Shown one piece after another: positions 40,489-50,373 of a stretch of 64,000 bases of DNA (the first letter of the stretch is position 1; each line of letters opens with the position of its first letter). Both the position numbers and the translations under genes were made by a program. Below the pieces are notes generated by a model that was not told the origin of the DNA, ran no database searches, and saw only the letters and a list, made by a program, of their open reading frames with translations. Origin of the DNA: Oleiharenicola lentus (GTDB lineage: Bacteria > Verrucomicrobiota > Verrucomicrobiia > Opitutales > Opitutaceae). The stretch covers positions 1,429,693-1,493,692 of the forward strand of contig NZ_SDHX01000001.1 of NCBI RefSeq assembly GCF_004118375.1, written 5' to 3'.

Positions 40489-42974
40489 GCGAAACCTGGC
40501 AGGTTTATAAATTTGGCGGCAGCTCGATCGGAACGCCCGGTCGTCTGCCCAAGGTTCTCGATCTCGTCGCCAGCGCGCCGAAATCGCTCGCGGTCGTCGT
40601 ATCCGCCCCCGGCGACACTACCGACTGGCTGATCCTGTGCGCGCGTTCCGCCGAGAGCGGCAACATCAGCCAGGCCCGCCGCGAACTCGGCCAGGCCAAG
40701 GAACTCGCCACGACCATCGCCCGCACCGTCCTTGGCGGACCGGGCCAGAAGGGTTTCAAATACGACCTCGACGAGATCCTGACCCCGGTCGAGCGCCTGC
40801 TCTCCGGCATCGAACTCACCCGCGAGTGCTCGCCGCGCACGCTCGACTCCATCATCTCGGTGGGCGAGCGCATTTCCGTGGCCATCGTTTCCCGTGCCCT
40901 ATCGGAAAAGGGCGTCAACGCCATCGCCGTGGACGCACGTGACTTTGTCGTCACCGACGCCACGCACGGCGCCGCGACCGTGGACAAGAACGAGACTTCC
41001 GCGAAGTTTGCCACCGTGTCCGCGAAGTGGGGCGGCACCGTGCCGATCATCACCGGCTTCATCGGGCGCACGCGCGACGGCCACACCACGACGCTCGGCC
41101 GCAACGGCTCCGATTACACCGCCACGCTCGTGGCCGGTCTGCTCAAGGCGAGCGCAGTCACGGTCTGGACCGACGTGCTCGGCGTGATGACCGCCGACCC
41201 TGCGCTGGTGCGCGAAGCTGGTCCGGTGGACCGTCTTTCCTACGACGAGGCCCTGGAGCTGGCGTATTTCGGCACGAGAATGTTCCACCCGCGCACGATC
41301 ATCCCGCTCCGCGAGTGCGGCGCCGCGTTGGTGATCCGCAGCACGACCCAGCCCGAGGCCCCCGGCACGCGCATTGATGCGACCGGCAACCCCGATCCGA
41401 ACCGTCCGACCTGTGTGACCAGCCTCGAGCGGCTCGCGCTCATCGGCGTGCAGTCGCGCCGCACCGGTCTCAGCAAGCCCGTGGGCGGACGCATTCTCGC
41501 CGCGCTCGGCGAGGCCGGCGTGCGCGTTTGGATGACCACCGAGTCCACGCTCGGCCAGTCGTTCTCCGTCGTGATTCCCGAAACCGACGAGCAAAAGGCG
41601 AAGCAGAGTATCGCCGAGGCGCTCGTCGCGGAAATCCAGACCGGTGACCTGCGCATCGAGCCTGTGCTGTCGCCCGTGACGATGGTGACGCTCGTTGGTG
41701 AGAACATGGGTCGCCGGCCGAACGTCGCGGGCCGTTTCCTCAATTCCATCGGCTCGGCCGGCATCAACGTTCGCGCGCTCGCGCAGGGCGCGTCGGCCCG
41801 CAGCATTTCCTGCGTGGTGGACGCCGACCAAACCGCCACGGCCGTGCGCACGGTGCACGGCGCATTCAACCTTTCCCACACCGAGATCAGCGTTCTGCTG
41901 CTCGGCAAGGGCGTGGTCGGCGGCTCGCTGCTCAAGCAAATCGACCAGCAGAACAAGACCCTCGGCCGCGAGCATGACGTGCAGATCCGGCTCCTCGGCG
42001 TCGGGTCGAGTGGCGGTGTGCTCTTCGACGAACACGGCCTGTCCACCGACAAGGCCGTCGAGCTGCAGAAGTCCGCCGTCGAGGAGGGCAAGACGGTCAA
42101 GGACGTGATCTCGCTGCTCGGCAAGCTCGCCCGTCTCCCCAATCCCGTGCTTGTGGACTGTTCCGCCGCGCCGGGCATGGAGAAGGTCTACCTTGCCGCG
42201 TTCGACCATGGCGTGAACGTCGTGTCGGCCAACAAGCAACCGCTGGCGCTCCCACAGGCGCAGCGCGACGGGTTGCTCGGCCAAGCGCGTAAACATTTCC
42301 GCGCCTACCACTACGAAACCACCGTTGGCGCCGCGCTGCCCGTCATCGAGACGCTCAAGAATCTCGTCCGCACCGGCGACCACGTCATCACGATCGAGGG
42401 CGCTTTCTCCGGCACGCTCGGCTACCTGTGCGACCAGCTCGCCAAGGGCACGCCGCTGTCCGTGGCCGTGCGCACCGCCCGCGAACTCGGTTACACCGAG
42501 CCTCATCCGCGCGACGATCTCTCCGGTCTCGATGTGGCGCGTAAGGCTGTGATCCTCGCCCGCGAGCTCGGCCTTCGCCTCGACCTGACCGATGTCGGTC
42601 TGAAACCCTTTGTGCCCGAGTCGTTCCTCAAGGAGGATGATCCGGAGCAGTTCATGCAGTCGCTGACCCAGCTCGATGCCGAGGTGGCGGCCCGCGTGAC
42701 CGCCAGCAAGGGGCAGGGGAAACTTCCGCGCTACCTCGCGCGCATCACGCCCGGGGCCGCAGGCGCCAAGGTCACAGTCGGCCCGGTCGAGGTGGACAGC
42801 TCGCACCCTGCCGCAGCTCTGCGCGGTGCCGAAGCCTTCGTGGCTTTCCACACTGAGCGTTACAAGGAATACCCGATGGTCGTCCGCGGTGCGGGCGCCG
42901 GTGGGGCGGTCACCGCCGCCGGTGTGCTCGCTGACATCCTTCGCCTCGCCCAGAACATACGCGGGCGGGGGTGA
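40485..42974 (+). CDS. thrA: Bifunctional aspartokinase / homoserine dehydrogenase
   Basis: An 829-residue fusion that catalyses the first and third steps from aspartate to homoserine. The kinase domain starts with YKFGGSSIG (~8-16) and includes GFIGRTRDGHTTTLGRNGSDYTA-type sequence. ACT regulatory domains (~315-465) follow, where threonine or another end product may bind. The dehydrogenase starts near VSVLLLGKGVVGGSLL-like sequence (~470), with VSANKQPLA and GTLGYLCDQL. Length matches the ThrA/MetL type. ATG 40485 is chosen for the ATGA overlap with metX; the frame is open slightly upstream. No terminator follows. Confidence 0.95.
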   Translation: MSETWQVYKFGGSSIGTPGRLPKVLDLVASAPKSLAVVVSAPGDTTDWLILCARSAESGNISQARRELGQAKELATTIARTVLGGPGQKGFKYDLDEILTPVERLLSGIELTRECSPRTLDSIISVGERISVAIVSRALSEKGVNAIAVDARDFVVTDATHGAATVDKNETSAKFATVSAKWGGTVPIITGFIGRTRDGHTTTLGRNGSDYTATLVAGLLKASAVTVWTDVLGVMTADPALVREAGPVDRLSYDEALELAYFGTRMFHPRTIIPLRECGAALVIRSTTQPEAPGTRIDATGNPDPNRPTCVTSLERLALIGVQSRRTGLSKPVGGRILAALGEAGVRVWMTTESTLGQSFSVVIPETDEQKAKQSIAEALVAEIQTGDLRIEPVLSPVTMVTLVGENMGRRPNVAGRFLNSIGSAGINVRALAQGASARSISCVVDADQTATAVRTVHGAFNLSHTEISVLLLGKGVVGGSLLKQIDQQNKTLGREHDVQIRLLGVGSSGGVLFDEHGLSTDKAVELQKSAVEEGKTVKDVISLLGKLARLPNPVLVDCSAAPGMEKVYLAAFDHGVNVVSANKQPLALPQAQRDGLLGQARKHFRAYHYETTVGAALPVIETLKNLVRTGDHVITIEGAFSGTLGYLCDQLAKGTPLSVAVRTARELGYTEPHPRDDLSGLDVARKAVILARELGLRLDLTDVGLKPFVPESFLKEDDPEQFMQSLTQLDAEVAARVTASKGQGKLPRYLARITPGAAGAKVTVGPVEVDSSHPAAALRGAEAFVAFHTERYKEYPMVVRGAGAGGAVTAAGVLADILRLAQNIRGRG

Positions 42975-43044
42975 TAGAGGGGAATTGGGCGCGGCTTTTT
43001 ACACATCCCGCGCCAAGGTTCCCGAAGATTCTAAAAACTGAGGG

Positions 43045-43073
43045 TTGACAGCGTTTGTGCCGATACGCACGTT
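43045..43073 (+). promoter_or_regulatory. Candidate promoter of the ilv operon
   Basis: A perfect -35 box TTGACA (43045-43050) lies 40 bases before the leader ORF. At 17-base spacing the -10 is CACGTT (43068-43073), a poor match, so only the -35 side is convincing. Confidence 0.45.
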
Positions 43074-43090
43074 CACCGCTCAATTCTGAA

Positions 43091-43192
43091 ATGTTCAGCG
43101 TCGTCGCCATTGCCCTTATTACCGTCGTCCTGGCCCTTGTTGCCGTGGACACAAATTCTACTGGGCGGCTCGCCGAAGTCTCAAACTCCTAA
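43091..43192 (+). CDS. ilvL: ilv operon leader peptide, Val/Ile/Leu-rich
   Basis: A 33-codon ORF, too short for normal ORF calling. It encodes MFSVVAIALITVVLALVAVD followed by TNSTGRLAEVSNS. Residues 4-19 hold 11 Val, Ile or Leu in 16 positions, exactly the end products of the genes that follow. Stalling of the ribosome on these codons when branched-chain aminoacyl-tRNAs are scarce would leave 43162-43170 free to form an antiterminator. The stop codon is 23 bases before a Rho-independent terminator. Function is inferred from this classic arrangement (compare ilvL/ilvG of enteric bacteria). No strong ribosome binding site is seen. Confidence 0.85.
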   Translation: MFSVVAIALITVVLALVAVDTNSTGRLAEVSNS

Positions 43193-43243
43193 AAGAGAAA
43201 ACAGAAAAAAGATGAAGCCGCCCACGAAAAGGGCGGCTTTTTT
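43162..43243 (+). promoter_or_regulatory. Transcription attenuator of the ilv operon (antiterminator / terminator switch)
   Basis: The terminator is a 9-bp stem (AAGCCGCCC 43215-43223 with GGGCGGCTT 43231-43239), a 7-base loop and a run of six T (43238-43243). The 3' arm sequence GGGCGGCT also occurs inside the leader ORF at 43163-43170. So TGGGCGGCT (43162-43170) can pair instead with AGCCGCCCA (43216-43224) over 9 bp and block the terminator. The Val/Ile/Leu codons end at 43147, about 15 bases before the switch strand. A stalled ribosome leaves the strand free, and a ribosome at the stop codon covers or passes it. Confidence 0.85.
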
Positions 43244-43330
43244 ATTCTCCAGCCCTTATGACGCAGACCCTTAAAACCCCATCCTCGCCCTGCCGGAAAT
43301 GTTCCGGTAGCGTGGAATGACCATTTCCCT

Positions 43331-45001
43331 ATGGATTCCGGCAAACGCCACAGCCACGTAGTCACCGAAGGTCCGAACCGGGCGCCCGCCCGCGCCATGA
43401 TGAAGGCGGTCGGTTTTACCGATGAGGATCTGAGCAAACCGCTCATCGGCATCGCCAATACCTGGACCGAGATCGGGCCCTGCAATTTCCACCTTCGGTC
43501 CCTGGCCGAGCATGTAAAAGCCGGCATCCGTGCCGCCGGTGGCACACCGCTGGAGTTCAACACCGTTTCCATCTCCGATGGCATCACGATGGGCACCGAG
43601 GGCATGAAGACCTCGCTCATCAGCCGTGAGCTGATCGCCGACTCCATCGAACTCGTCGCGCGCGGCAACAGCCTCGACGGCCTCGTCTGTCTTTCCTCCT
43701 GCGACAAGACCAATCCCGGCGTCATGATGGCGCTCGCGCGTTGCGACATTCCCGGACTCGCCCTTTACGGCGGCTCGATTGATCACGGCCACCACAACGG
43801 CAAGGCCCTGACCGTGCAGGACGTGTTCGAGGCCGTCGGTGCGTTCAGCGCGGGCAAAATCGACGCGAAGGAATTCAAGTGCGTCGAGAACGCCGCCTGC
43901 CCGACCGCCGGCGCCTGCGGCGGCCAGTTCACCGCCAACACCATGGCGACGATCATGGAGGCCATCGGCATCTCGCCCGTCGGCCTCAACGGTATCCCGG
44001 CCACGGCCGAGGAGAAAAACAAGGCCGCCTACCGCTGCGGCGAGCTTGTCATGGAGCTCGTGCGCAAGGACCTTAAGCCCTCGCAGATCATGACGCGACC
44101 GGCGTTCGAGAACGCCATCGCGTCGGTTGCGGCTTCCGGCGGCTCGACCAACGCCGTGCTGCACCTGCTCGGTCTCGCCAAGGAAGCCGGTGTGAAACTC
44201 ACCATCGACGAGTTCGACGCCATCTGCGCGAAGACCCCGACCATCGCCACGCTCAAGCCCGGCGGTCTCTACACCGCCGTCGAGATGCACAAGGCCGGCG
44301 GCATCTCGCTGCTTCTGCGCCGTCTCTTCGAGGGCGGTTACCTCAAGGGTGATTGCATCACCGTCACCGGGCAAACGCTCGGCGAGGCCGTGAGGAACGC
44401 TCCCGAGACCCCGGGCCAGCAGGTCATCCGCCCGACCGACAAGGCCTTCAAACCCACCGGTGGCCTCGTCATCCTCCGCGGCAATCTCGCCGAAGAGGGC
44501 TGCGTGCTCAAGGTCGCCGGCAGCTCGCGCGAAAAGATCACGGGCCCGGCCCGCGTTTTCGAGAACGAGGAATCCGCCATGGCCGCCGCCAACGCCCAGC
44601 AGATCAAGGCCGGCGACGTGGTTGTCATCCGCTACGAGGGGCCCAAGGGCGGTCCCGGCATGCGCGAGATGCTTGGCGTGACCGCCGCGCTGGCGGGGCA
44701 GGGGCTGGCCGACTCGGTCGCGCTGCTCACCGACGGACGTTTCTCCGGCGCGACGCGCGGCTTTTCCATCGGCCACGTGGCGCCTGAGGCGTTCGTGGGC
44801 GGTCTCATCGCCTTCGTGAAGGAGGGCGACACCATAGAAATCGATGTGCCTGCGCGCAAACTGCAGGTCGCCATCGCCCCCGATGAACTCGCCCGCCGCA
44901 AGGCCGGCTGGAAGGCCCCGGCTCCGCGCTACGCACGCGGCGTCATGGCCAAATACGCCAACACCGTTTCGTCGGCCTCCGTCGGCGCCGTCACCTCCTA
45001 A
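43331..45001 (+). CDS. ilvD: Dihydroxy-acid dehydratase
   Basis: A 556-residue Fe-S enzyme that dehydrates dihydroxy-isovalerate and dihydroxy-methylvalerate in valine, leucine and isoleucine synthesis. The cluster cysteines are Cys51 (GPCNFH), Cys124 (SSCDKTNPG) and Cys196 ([12 protein letters not shown]). The C-terminal [21 protein letters not shown]-type block is present. Length is normal. It is the first structural gene after the attenuator, 87 bases downstream of the T tract. A short hairpin (43293-43307) lies in between. Confidence 0.97.
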   Translation: MDSGKRHSHVVTEGPNRAPARAMMKAVGFTDEDLSKPLIGIANTWTEIGPCNFHLRSLAEHVKAGIRAAGGTPLEFNTVSISDGITMGTEGMKTSLISRELIADSIELVARGNSLDGLVCLSSCDKTNPGVMMALARCDIPGLALYGGSIDHGHHNGKALTVQDVFEAVGAFSAGKIDAKEFKCVENAACPTAGACGGQFTANTMATIMEAIGISPVGLNGIPATAEEKNKAAYRCGELVMELVRKDLKPSQIMTRPAFENAIASVAASGGSTNAVLHLLGLAKEAGVKLTIDEFDAICAKTPTIATLKPGGLYTAVEMHKAGGISLLLRRLFEGGYLKGDCITVTGQTLGEAVRNAPETPGQQVIRPTDKAFKPTGGLVILRGNLAEEGCVLKVAGSSREKITGPARVFENEESAMAAANAQQIKAGDVVVIRYEGPKGGPGMREMLGVTAALAGQGLADSVALLTDGRFSGATRGFSIGHVAPEAFVGGLIAFVKEGDTIEIDVPARKLQVAIAPDELARRKAGWKAPAPRYARGVMAKYANTVSSASVGAVTS

Positions 45002-45037
45002 CCTTTAGACACCCACCCCAAAAATCAGGGAACACTC

Positions 45038-46894
45038 ATGAAAAAACTCACCGGAGCAGAAATCGTTTGGGAATGCCTTCAGCGGGAGGGCGTCGATGTC
45101 GTGTTCGGTTATCCGGGCGGCGCCATTTTGCCGACCTACGACGCGATGACCAAATACCCCAAGATCCACCATGTGCTCGTCCGCCACGAGCAGGGCGCCA
45201 CGCACATGGCCGACGGCTATGCGCGCGCCAGCGGCAAGGTCGGTGTCGCGATCGCGACCTCCGGCCCGGGTGCGACCAACATGGTCACCGGCATCGCCAC
45301 CGCGATGATGGACTCGTCCCCGATCGTGTGCATCACCGGCCAGGTGGGCTCCAAGGCGATCGGCACGGACGCCTTCCAGGAGACCGACGTGACGGGCGTC
45401 ACGCTGCCGATCACCAAGCACAATTACCTCGTCACCAAGCCCGGCGACATCGCCCGTGCCATCCGCGAGGCGTTCTACATCGCGAAGAGCGGACGCCCCG
45501 GCCCCGTGCTCGTGGACATCACCAAGGACGCGCAGCAGCTCACCGCCGACTTCGACTGGGATGCGGCCGAGCCCAAGCTGCCCGGTTACCGCCCGAACCA
45601 CACGGCCCCGGCCTCCGAATACACCAAGGCCGCCGAGCTGATCAATTCCGCCAAGCGCCCGCTCATCCTCGCCGGCCAGGGCATCATCAAGTCCGGCGCC
45701 ACCGCCGAGGTGCTCGCGCTCGCCAAGCAGGCCAACATTCCGATCACCACGACGCTGCTCGGCATCGGCGCCATCCCGGCCTCCTCCGATTTGAACCTCG
45801 GCATGATGGGCATGCATGGCGAGGCCTGGGTCAACCAGGCGATCCAGCAGGCCGACCTGCTGATCGCACTCGGTATGCGCTTCGACGACCGCGTGACCGG
45901 CAACCTCAAGACCTACGCGCTCAACGCGAAGAAGATCCACGTCGAGATCGACCCGACCGAGGTGAACAAGAACGTTCCGGTGGACGTTGCCCTCATCGGC
46001 GACCTCAAGGAGGTCCTTGGCGAGCTCACTCCGCAGGTGAAGAAGTCCGACCACGCCGACTGGTGGGCCGCCATCGCCGTCAACCGTGGCGACTCGGCGG
46101 TGCGCGACATCAAGAACCTGCCGGACAGCGGCCACCTTTACGCCGCGCATGTGATCAACGACATCTGGCGTTTGACGCAGAAGCGCGACACCATCGTCGT
46201 GACCGACGTGGGCCAGCACCAGATGTGGGAAGCGCAGTATTTCCACCACGACAAGCCCCGCTCGCTCATCACCTCGGGTGGCCTCGGCACCATGGGCTTC
46301 GCCCTGCCGGCGGCCATCGGCGCCAAGTTCGCCTGCCCTGAGAAGGACGTGTGGGTCGTCGTCGGCGACGGCGGTTTCCAGATGACTTCCTGCGAACTGG
46401 CCACGGCCGAGCAGGAAGGGATCAAGGTCAACGTCGCGATCATCAACAACGCGTTCCTCGGCATGGTGCGCCAGTGGCAGGAGTTTTTCTACGACAAGCG
46501 CTACGCCGCCACGCCGATGACCGGCCCCGACTTCGTGAAGCTCGCCGAGGCCTACCGCCTCACCGGCCTGCGCTGCAACCAGCGTCCCGACGTCGCCGAG
46601 ACAGTGAAAAAGACCCTTGCTGACAAGAAGACCGTCGTCATCGACTTCGTGGTCGAGAAGGAAGACACGGTGTTCCCGATGGTTCCCGCCGGCGCCGACC
46701 TCGACAAGATGATCCGCCGCCCGAAGCAGGACGTGATGCTCGAGTCCGGCTCCGACAAAGAGTGGGAGATGCCCACTTCGCCGCTGCCGAACGTCTTCAC
46801 CGAGAAAAAGGTCGAAGCCAAGGCCCTCAACGGTCGCGGCAAAGCCGCGCCGGCCCGCAAGGCCGCCAAACCCGCGAAGTCCAACCGCCGCTAA
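45038..46894 (+). CDS. ilvB: Acetolactate synthase large subunit
   Basis: A 618-residue ThDP enzyme that condenses pyruvate with pyruvate or 2-oxobutyrate. Glu51, which activates the cofactor, sits in VRHEQGATHMADGYAR. The FAD-binding middle domain (~190-350) and the ThDP/Mg motif GDGGFQM...NNAFLGMVRQWQ follow. The C-terminus carries a basic Lys/Ala/Arg tail of about 30 residues (GRGKAAPARKAAKPAKSNRR) beyond the usual end. It is followed 12 bases later by its regulatory subunit. Confidence 0.97.
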   Translation: MKKLTGAEIVWECLQREGVDVVFGYPGGAILPTYDAMTKYPKIHHVLVRHEQGATHMADGYARASGKVGVAIATSGPGATNMVTGIATAMMDSSPIVCITGQVGSKAIGTDAFQETDVTGVTLPITKHNYLVTKPGDIARAIREAFYIAKSGRPGPVLVDITKDAQQLTADFDWDAAEPKLPGYRPNHTAPASEYTKAAELINSAKRPLILAGQGIIKSGATAEVLALAKQANIPITTTLLGIGAIPASSDLNLGMMGMHGEAWVNQAIQQADLLIALGMRFDDRVTGNLKTYALNAKKIHVEIDPTEVNKNVPVDVALIGDLKEVLGELTPQVKKSDHADWWAAIAVNRGDSAVRDIKNLPDSGHLYAAHVINDIWRLTQKRDTIVVTDVGQHQMWEAQYFHHDKPRSLITSGGLGTMGFALPAAIGAKFACPEKDVWVVVGDGGFQMTSCELATAEQEGIKVNVAIINNAFLGMVRQWQEFFYDKRYAATPMTGPDFVKLAEAYRLTGLRCNQRPDVAETVKKTLADKKTVVIDFVVEKEDTVFPMVPAGADLDKMIRRPKQDVMLESGSDKEWEMPTSPLPNVFTEKKVEAKALNGRGKAAPARKAAKPAKSNRR

Positions 46895-46906
46895 CTCCCT
46901 ACCGTC

Positions 46907-47470
46907 ATGGCCAAACATACCCTCATCGCCTATGTGGAAGACGTGCCCGGCGTGCTCAACCGCGTCGCCTCGCTCTTCCGTCGCCGCAACTTCAACATCG
47001 ATTCGCTCACGGTCGGCGGCACCGACAAGCCCGGCGTTTCCCGCCTGACGGTTGTCGTTGAGACCACCGAGGCCGGTGCCCGCATCGTCGAGGCCAATCT
47101 CTACAAGCTGGTCAACGTGCTGCGCGTGGACGACCTCACCCACAAGGCCTCGCTCACCCGCGAGCTGGGCCTGGTGAAGGTCAAGGTCACCCCCGAGACC
47201 CGCGCCCAGATCCTCCAGCTCGTCGATGTCTTCCGCGCCCGCGTGGTGGACGTGGATGAGAAGACGATCACCGCCGAAGTCACCGGCACGCCCGAGAAGA
47301 TCGCCAAGTTCGAGCTGATCCTGCGCCCCTACGGTATCGCTGAGATGGTTCGCACCGGCGCCGTCTCCATGGCCCGCGGCCACGAGCCAGTCTCGTCCGC
47401 TCCGCCGCTCGTGCGCACGGCCGACTCCGATCATCACCACGACACCTCCGGTCTCTCGATGTCCGTTTAA
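46907..47470 (+). CDS. ilvN: Acetolactate synthase small (regulatory) subunit
   Basis: A 187-residue partner that activates IlvB and makes it sensitive to valine. The N-terminal ACT domain starts HTLIAYVEDVPGVLNRVASL with the RRNFNIDSLTVG block. A second ACT-like C-terminal domain (~80-160) contains RELGLVKVKV and EVTGTPEKIAKFELILRPYGI. A short His/Ser/Asp-rich tail ends the protein. The gene name ilvN is used; ilvH-type naming would be equally valid. Confidence 0.96.
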   Translation: MAKHTLIAYVEDVPGVLNRVASLFRRRNFNIDSLTVGGTDKPGVSRLTVVVETTEAGARIVEANLYKLVNVLRVDDLTHKASLTRELGLVKVKVTPETRAQILQLVDVFRARVVDVDEKTITAEVTGTPEKIAKFELILRPYGIAEMVRTGAVSMARGHEPVSSAPPLVRTADSDHHHDTSGLSMSV

Positions 47471-47500
47471 TCTCCCGATCTCCGAACTCCGAATCACTAA

Positions 47501-48529
<1,029 letters not shown>

Positions 48530-48549
48530 CCGGAAAGTGAGAGTGTAAC

Positions 48550-48723
48550 ATGACCCAGCGCGCTTCCAGTCACTGCTCCAACGCCTCCTCTCGGGCGATG
48601 GGGCAGGGCATGGGCGCACGGGGTCTTCGACTGCGACTTAGCCGGGAGCTGTCGCTTGGTTTCATGGCTTATCACCCTGAGACTGGCGGCCAGCTCCTGC
48701 CTGGTTCATCCGTTGTCGTCTAA
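48550..48723 (+). CDS. Possible small ORF with a Leu-rich stretch upstream of leuA
   Basis: A 57-codon frame fills most of the ilvC-leuA gap and ends 30 bases before leuA. The segment RGLRLRLSRELSLG carries five Leu in 14 residues. That would suit a leucine-sensing leader, but no terminator follows. Inverted repeats GGAGCTG (48645-48651)/CAGCTCC (48691-48697) and CTGGTT (48701-48706)/AACCAG (48729-48734) are present. Both coding status and role are uncertain. Confidence 0.3.
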   Translation: MTQRASSHCSNASSRAMGQGMGARGLRLRLSRELSLGFMAYHPETGGQLLPGSSVVV

Positions 48724-48753
48724 CCACTAACCAGTCCGAACACTCTTACTTTC

Positions 48754-50370
48754 ATGAACACTTCAGCCCAGAATTACGTCAGAATCTTCGACACCAGCCT
48801 TCGCGACGGCGAGCAGGCGCCCGGGGCTTCCATGACCTCGGCCGAAAAGCTCGAGGTCGCCCGTGCGCTGGCCCGCCTGGGCGTGGACGTCATCGAGGCC
48901 GGATTTCCCGCCGCCTCGCCCGACGATCTCGCGGCAGTGCAGACCATCGCCGCCGAGGTGGGGCAGACTTCCGTGGCCGGCCGCCCGCAAGCCGAGCCGC
49001 CGATCATCTGCGGCCTCGCCCGCTGCACCAAGAACGACATCGATGCCGCCTGGCAGGGCGTCAAGGGTGCCAAGCACCCCCGCATCCACACGTTTCTCGC
49101 CACGAGCGACCTGCACCTCAAGCACAAGCTCCGGATGACGCGCGAGGAGATGACGGCCAAGGCGGTCGAGATGGTCACCTACGCCCGTTCGCTGTGCGCC
49201 GACATCGAGTTCTCCCCGGAGGACGCCGGACGCAGCGACCCGGAATTTCTCTACAAGGTGCTGGAAGCTGTCATCAAGGCCGGCGCCACCACGCTCAACA
49301 TCCCGGACACCGTCGGCTATACGATGCCCGACGAGTTCGGTGCCCTTATTGCCGGCATCATCAAAAATACCCCGGGCGCGAAGGACGTGATCATCTCCGT
49401 GCATTGCCACGACGACCTTGGCCTTGCGGTGGCCAACTCCGTCGCCGGCCTCCGTGCCGGCGCCCGTCAGGCGGAGTGCACCATCAACGGCATCGGCGAG
49501 CGCGCGGGCAACGCGTCGCTCGAGGAGATCGTCATGGCGCTGCGCACCCGCGCCGACAAAATCGGCCTGCAGACCGGCATCGACGCCACCCAGCTCTGCC
49601 GCACGAGCAAGCTCGTTTCCCGCAGCACCAGCTACCCGGTGCCGCCCAACAAGTCCATCGTCGGGGCCAACGCCTTTGCCCACGAGTCCGGCATCCACCA
49701 GGACGGCATGATCAAGAACGCGCAGACCTACGAGATCATGCGTCCGGAGGACGTCGGTGCGACGCAAACCATGCTCGTGCTGGGCAAACACTCGGGCCGC
49801 GCGGCGTTTTCCAAGCGCCTCGCCGAGCTGGGCTATCCGCTCGAGGGCGACGCGCTGCTCAAGGCCTTCAACGAATTCAAGAAGCTCGCCGACCGCAAGA
49901 AGGCCGTGCTTGATGCCGATCTGATCACCCTCGCTTCCGACGAGCGTGCCACCGTGCCCGAACTCTGGGCGTTGGAGACACTCCAGGTCGTCTGCGGCAC
50001 GACCGGCCTGCCCACCGCGACGGTCCGCCTGCGCGACCCGGACGGAAAGACGCACGTCAAGGCCTGCGTCGGCACCGGTCCGGTGGATGCCACCTACAAG
50101 GCGATCGACGCCATCGTGAAAGTGCCGGTCAAGCTGCTCGAGTTCGGCATCAACGGCGTCACCGAGGGCATCGACGCCCTCGCCGAGGCCAGCGTGCGTG
50201 TGCGGCACGATGAACAGCGCTCCAGCCACGGCCACGGCGCCGACACCGACATCGTGGTGGCGAGCGCCAAGGCCTACGTGGCCGCGATCAATCACGTGCT
50301 CTCGCGCCACACCAACGTCCGCGCGCAGCACCCGCAGAAGACCGTCGAGACCCCGGAGGTCCGCGCCTGA
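48754..50370 (+). CDS. leuA: 2-isopropylmalate synthase
   Basis: A 538-residue enzyme that condenses 2-oxoisovalerate with acetyl-CoA, the first leucine-specific step. The catalytic barrel (~8-290) opens with RIFDTSLRDGEQAPGASM, and metal-binding HCHDDLGLAVANS and NGIGERAGNASLEE follow. ANAFAHESGIHQDGM marks the linker helices. The C-terminal ~150 residues form the allosteric domain where leucine binds. cimA, an enzyme of the same superfamily, starts 3 bases after its stop. Confidence 0.96.
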   Translation: MNTSAQNYVRIFDTSLRDGEQAPGASMTSAEKLEVARALARLGVDVIEAGFPAASPDDLAAVQTIAAEVGQTSVAGRPQAEPPIICGLARCTKNDIDAAWQGVKGAKHPRIHTFLATSDLHLKHKLRMTREEMTAKAVEMVTYARSLCADIEFSPEDAGRSDPEFLYKVLEAVIKAGATTLNIPDTVGYTMPDEFGALIAGIIKNTPGAKDVIISVHCHDDLGLAVANSVAGLRAGARQAECTINGIGERAGNASLEEIVMALRTRADKIGLQTGIDATQLCRTSKLVSRSTSYPVPPNKSIVGANAFAHESGIHQDGMIKNAQTYEIMRPEDVGATQTMLVLGKHSGRAAFSKRLAELGYPLEGDALLKAFNEFKKLADRKKAVLDADLITLASDERATVPELWALETLQVVCGTTGLPTATVRLRDPDGKTHVKACVGTGPVDATYKAIDAIVKVPVKLLEFGINGVTEGIDALAEASVRVRHDEQRSSHGHGADTDIVVASAKAYVAAINHVLSRHTNVRAQHPQKTVETPEVRA

Positions 50371-50373
50371 TTT

